Source: Gammaproteobacteria bacterium (GTDB taxonomy: Bacteria; Pseudomonadota; Gammaproteobacteria; Steroidobacterales; Foliamicaceae). From it: a stretch of 33,418 nucleotides of DNA. Below are positions 33,180 to 33,418 of the stretch, piece by piece. The stretch covers positions 1-33,418 of the forward strand of contig RKRP01000142.1 of assembly GCA_007571315.1 (NCBI GenBank), given 5' to 3'. A program made the translations under genes and the position numbers. How positions within the stretch are numbered: the stretch's first letter is position 1; every line of letters starts with the position of its first letter. Under the pieces are notes generated by a model. The model had not been told where the DNA came from, ran no database searches, and saw only the letters and a program-made list of their open reading frames with translations.

Positions 33180-33418
33180 TTAGTCTTCAATCTGGAAGGT
33201 AATCCTGTGTTTCAGCCCGGGCACCGCGATGGGCGTGCCGTTCACCACGCGGGGCTTGTATTTGAATTTGAGCAGGGCCTGCACCGAAGCCCGCTCAAAC
33301 AGCGAACTGCTGCAGAAGATCACGCTCACGTCGGTGGTGGTGCCCAGCGGCGTAACGGTAAACTGAAGATCGCAATAGCCCTCCAGGCCGCGCGACTGCG
33401 CCCGGCGCGGATACATGG
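33180..33418 (-). CDS. tonB: Energy transducer TonB, C-terminal domain (5' end outside window)
   Basis: About 79 residues of the TonB C-terminal domain, which contacts TonB boxes of outer-membrane receptors. YPRRAQSRGLEGYCDLQFTV matches the family core (YP..A...G.EG.V...F.V), followed by TTTDVSVI, a SSLFERASVQALLKFKYKPR segment and FQIED at the end. Upstream coding for the membrane anchor and proline-rich region lies beyond the right edge. It is followed by the TPR gene. It could serve the TonB-dependent receptor at the left of the window, though nothing proves they are partners. Confidence 0.9.
   Translation of the reverse strand, partial: MYPRRAQSRGLEGYCDLQFTVTPLGTTTDVSVIFCSSSLFERASVQALLKFKYKPRVVNGTPIAVPGLKHRITFQIED

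Overview
The window is GC-rich, gene-dense bacterial chromosome. It has TonB-dependent uptake genes, class II fumarase, a purB-mnmA pair, tRNA-Arg, tight operons and many GTG/TTG starts. Together these suggest a gammaproteobacterium, probably marine or host-associated. No rRNA or other clear phylogenetic marker is present, so this placement is inference.

Layout, left to right. Bases 1-2.3 kb hold a cut-off nucleotide-sugar epimerase and an MFS transporter, both on the minus strand, followed by tRNA-Arg(CCT). A TonB-dependent receptor (minus) is divergent from a two-gene mevalonate-pathway operon. Its first gene is one continuous reading frame joining a complete class II HMG-CoA reductase to a complete mevalonate kinase. 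Its second gene is type I isopentenyl-diphosphate isomerase, with a 4-nt overlap. HMG-CoA synthase, phosphomevalonate kinase and the decarboxylase are not in the window. About 0.45 kb after this operon holds unusual repeats: long perfect inverted arms that differ between copies around a conserved 48-49 nt core.

fumC (minus) and purB-mnmA (plus) are housekeeping genes. An MDR oxidoreductase and a spinster-like MFS transporter form a minus-strand pair with an ATGA overlap. From 15.0 to about 18.0 kb is an accessory patch: a DNA methyltransferase overlapping a restriction endonuclease, then AT-richer DNA with small ORFs and a gene interrupted by an in-frame amber codon.

From 18.1 to 27.4 kb is a divergent metabolic cluster. 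On the minus strand are HMG-CoA-lyase-like, HyuA and HyuB genes. On the plus strand are a class III CoA-transferase, an isochorismatase/N-carbamoylsarcosine-amidase-like hydrolase, a VOC-like protein, a SAM methyltransferase and a small unknown protein. The order and overlaps suggest one catabolic pathway; its substrate is not evident.

The right end carries a pyrimidine-dimer glycosylase-like gene and an AAA/DUF4143 ATPase with a palindrome before it. Next is an M4-like zinc metalloprotease split between two frames at a six-G run. An adrenodoxin-type ferredoxin, a secreted TPR protein and the C-terminal domain of a TonB protein complete the window.

The most interesting items are the HMGR-mevalonate kinase fusion, the conserved-core/variable-arm repeats, the GGGGGGT frame switch in the protease, and the HMGL/HyuAB/CoA-transferase/amidase cluster.
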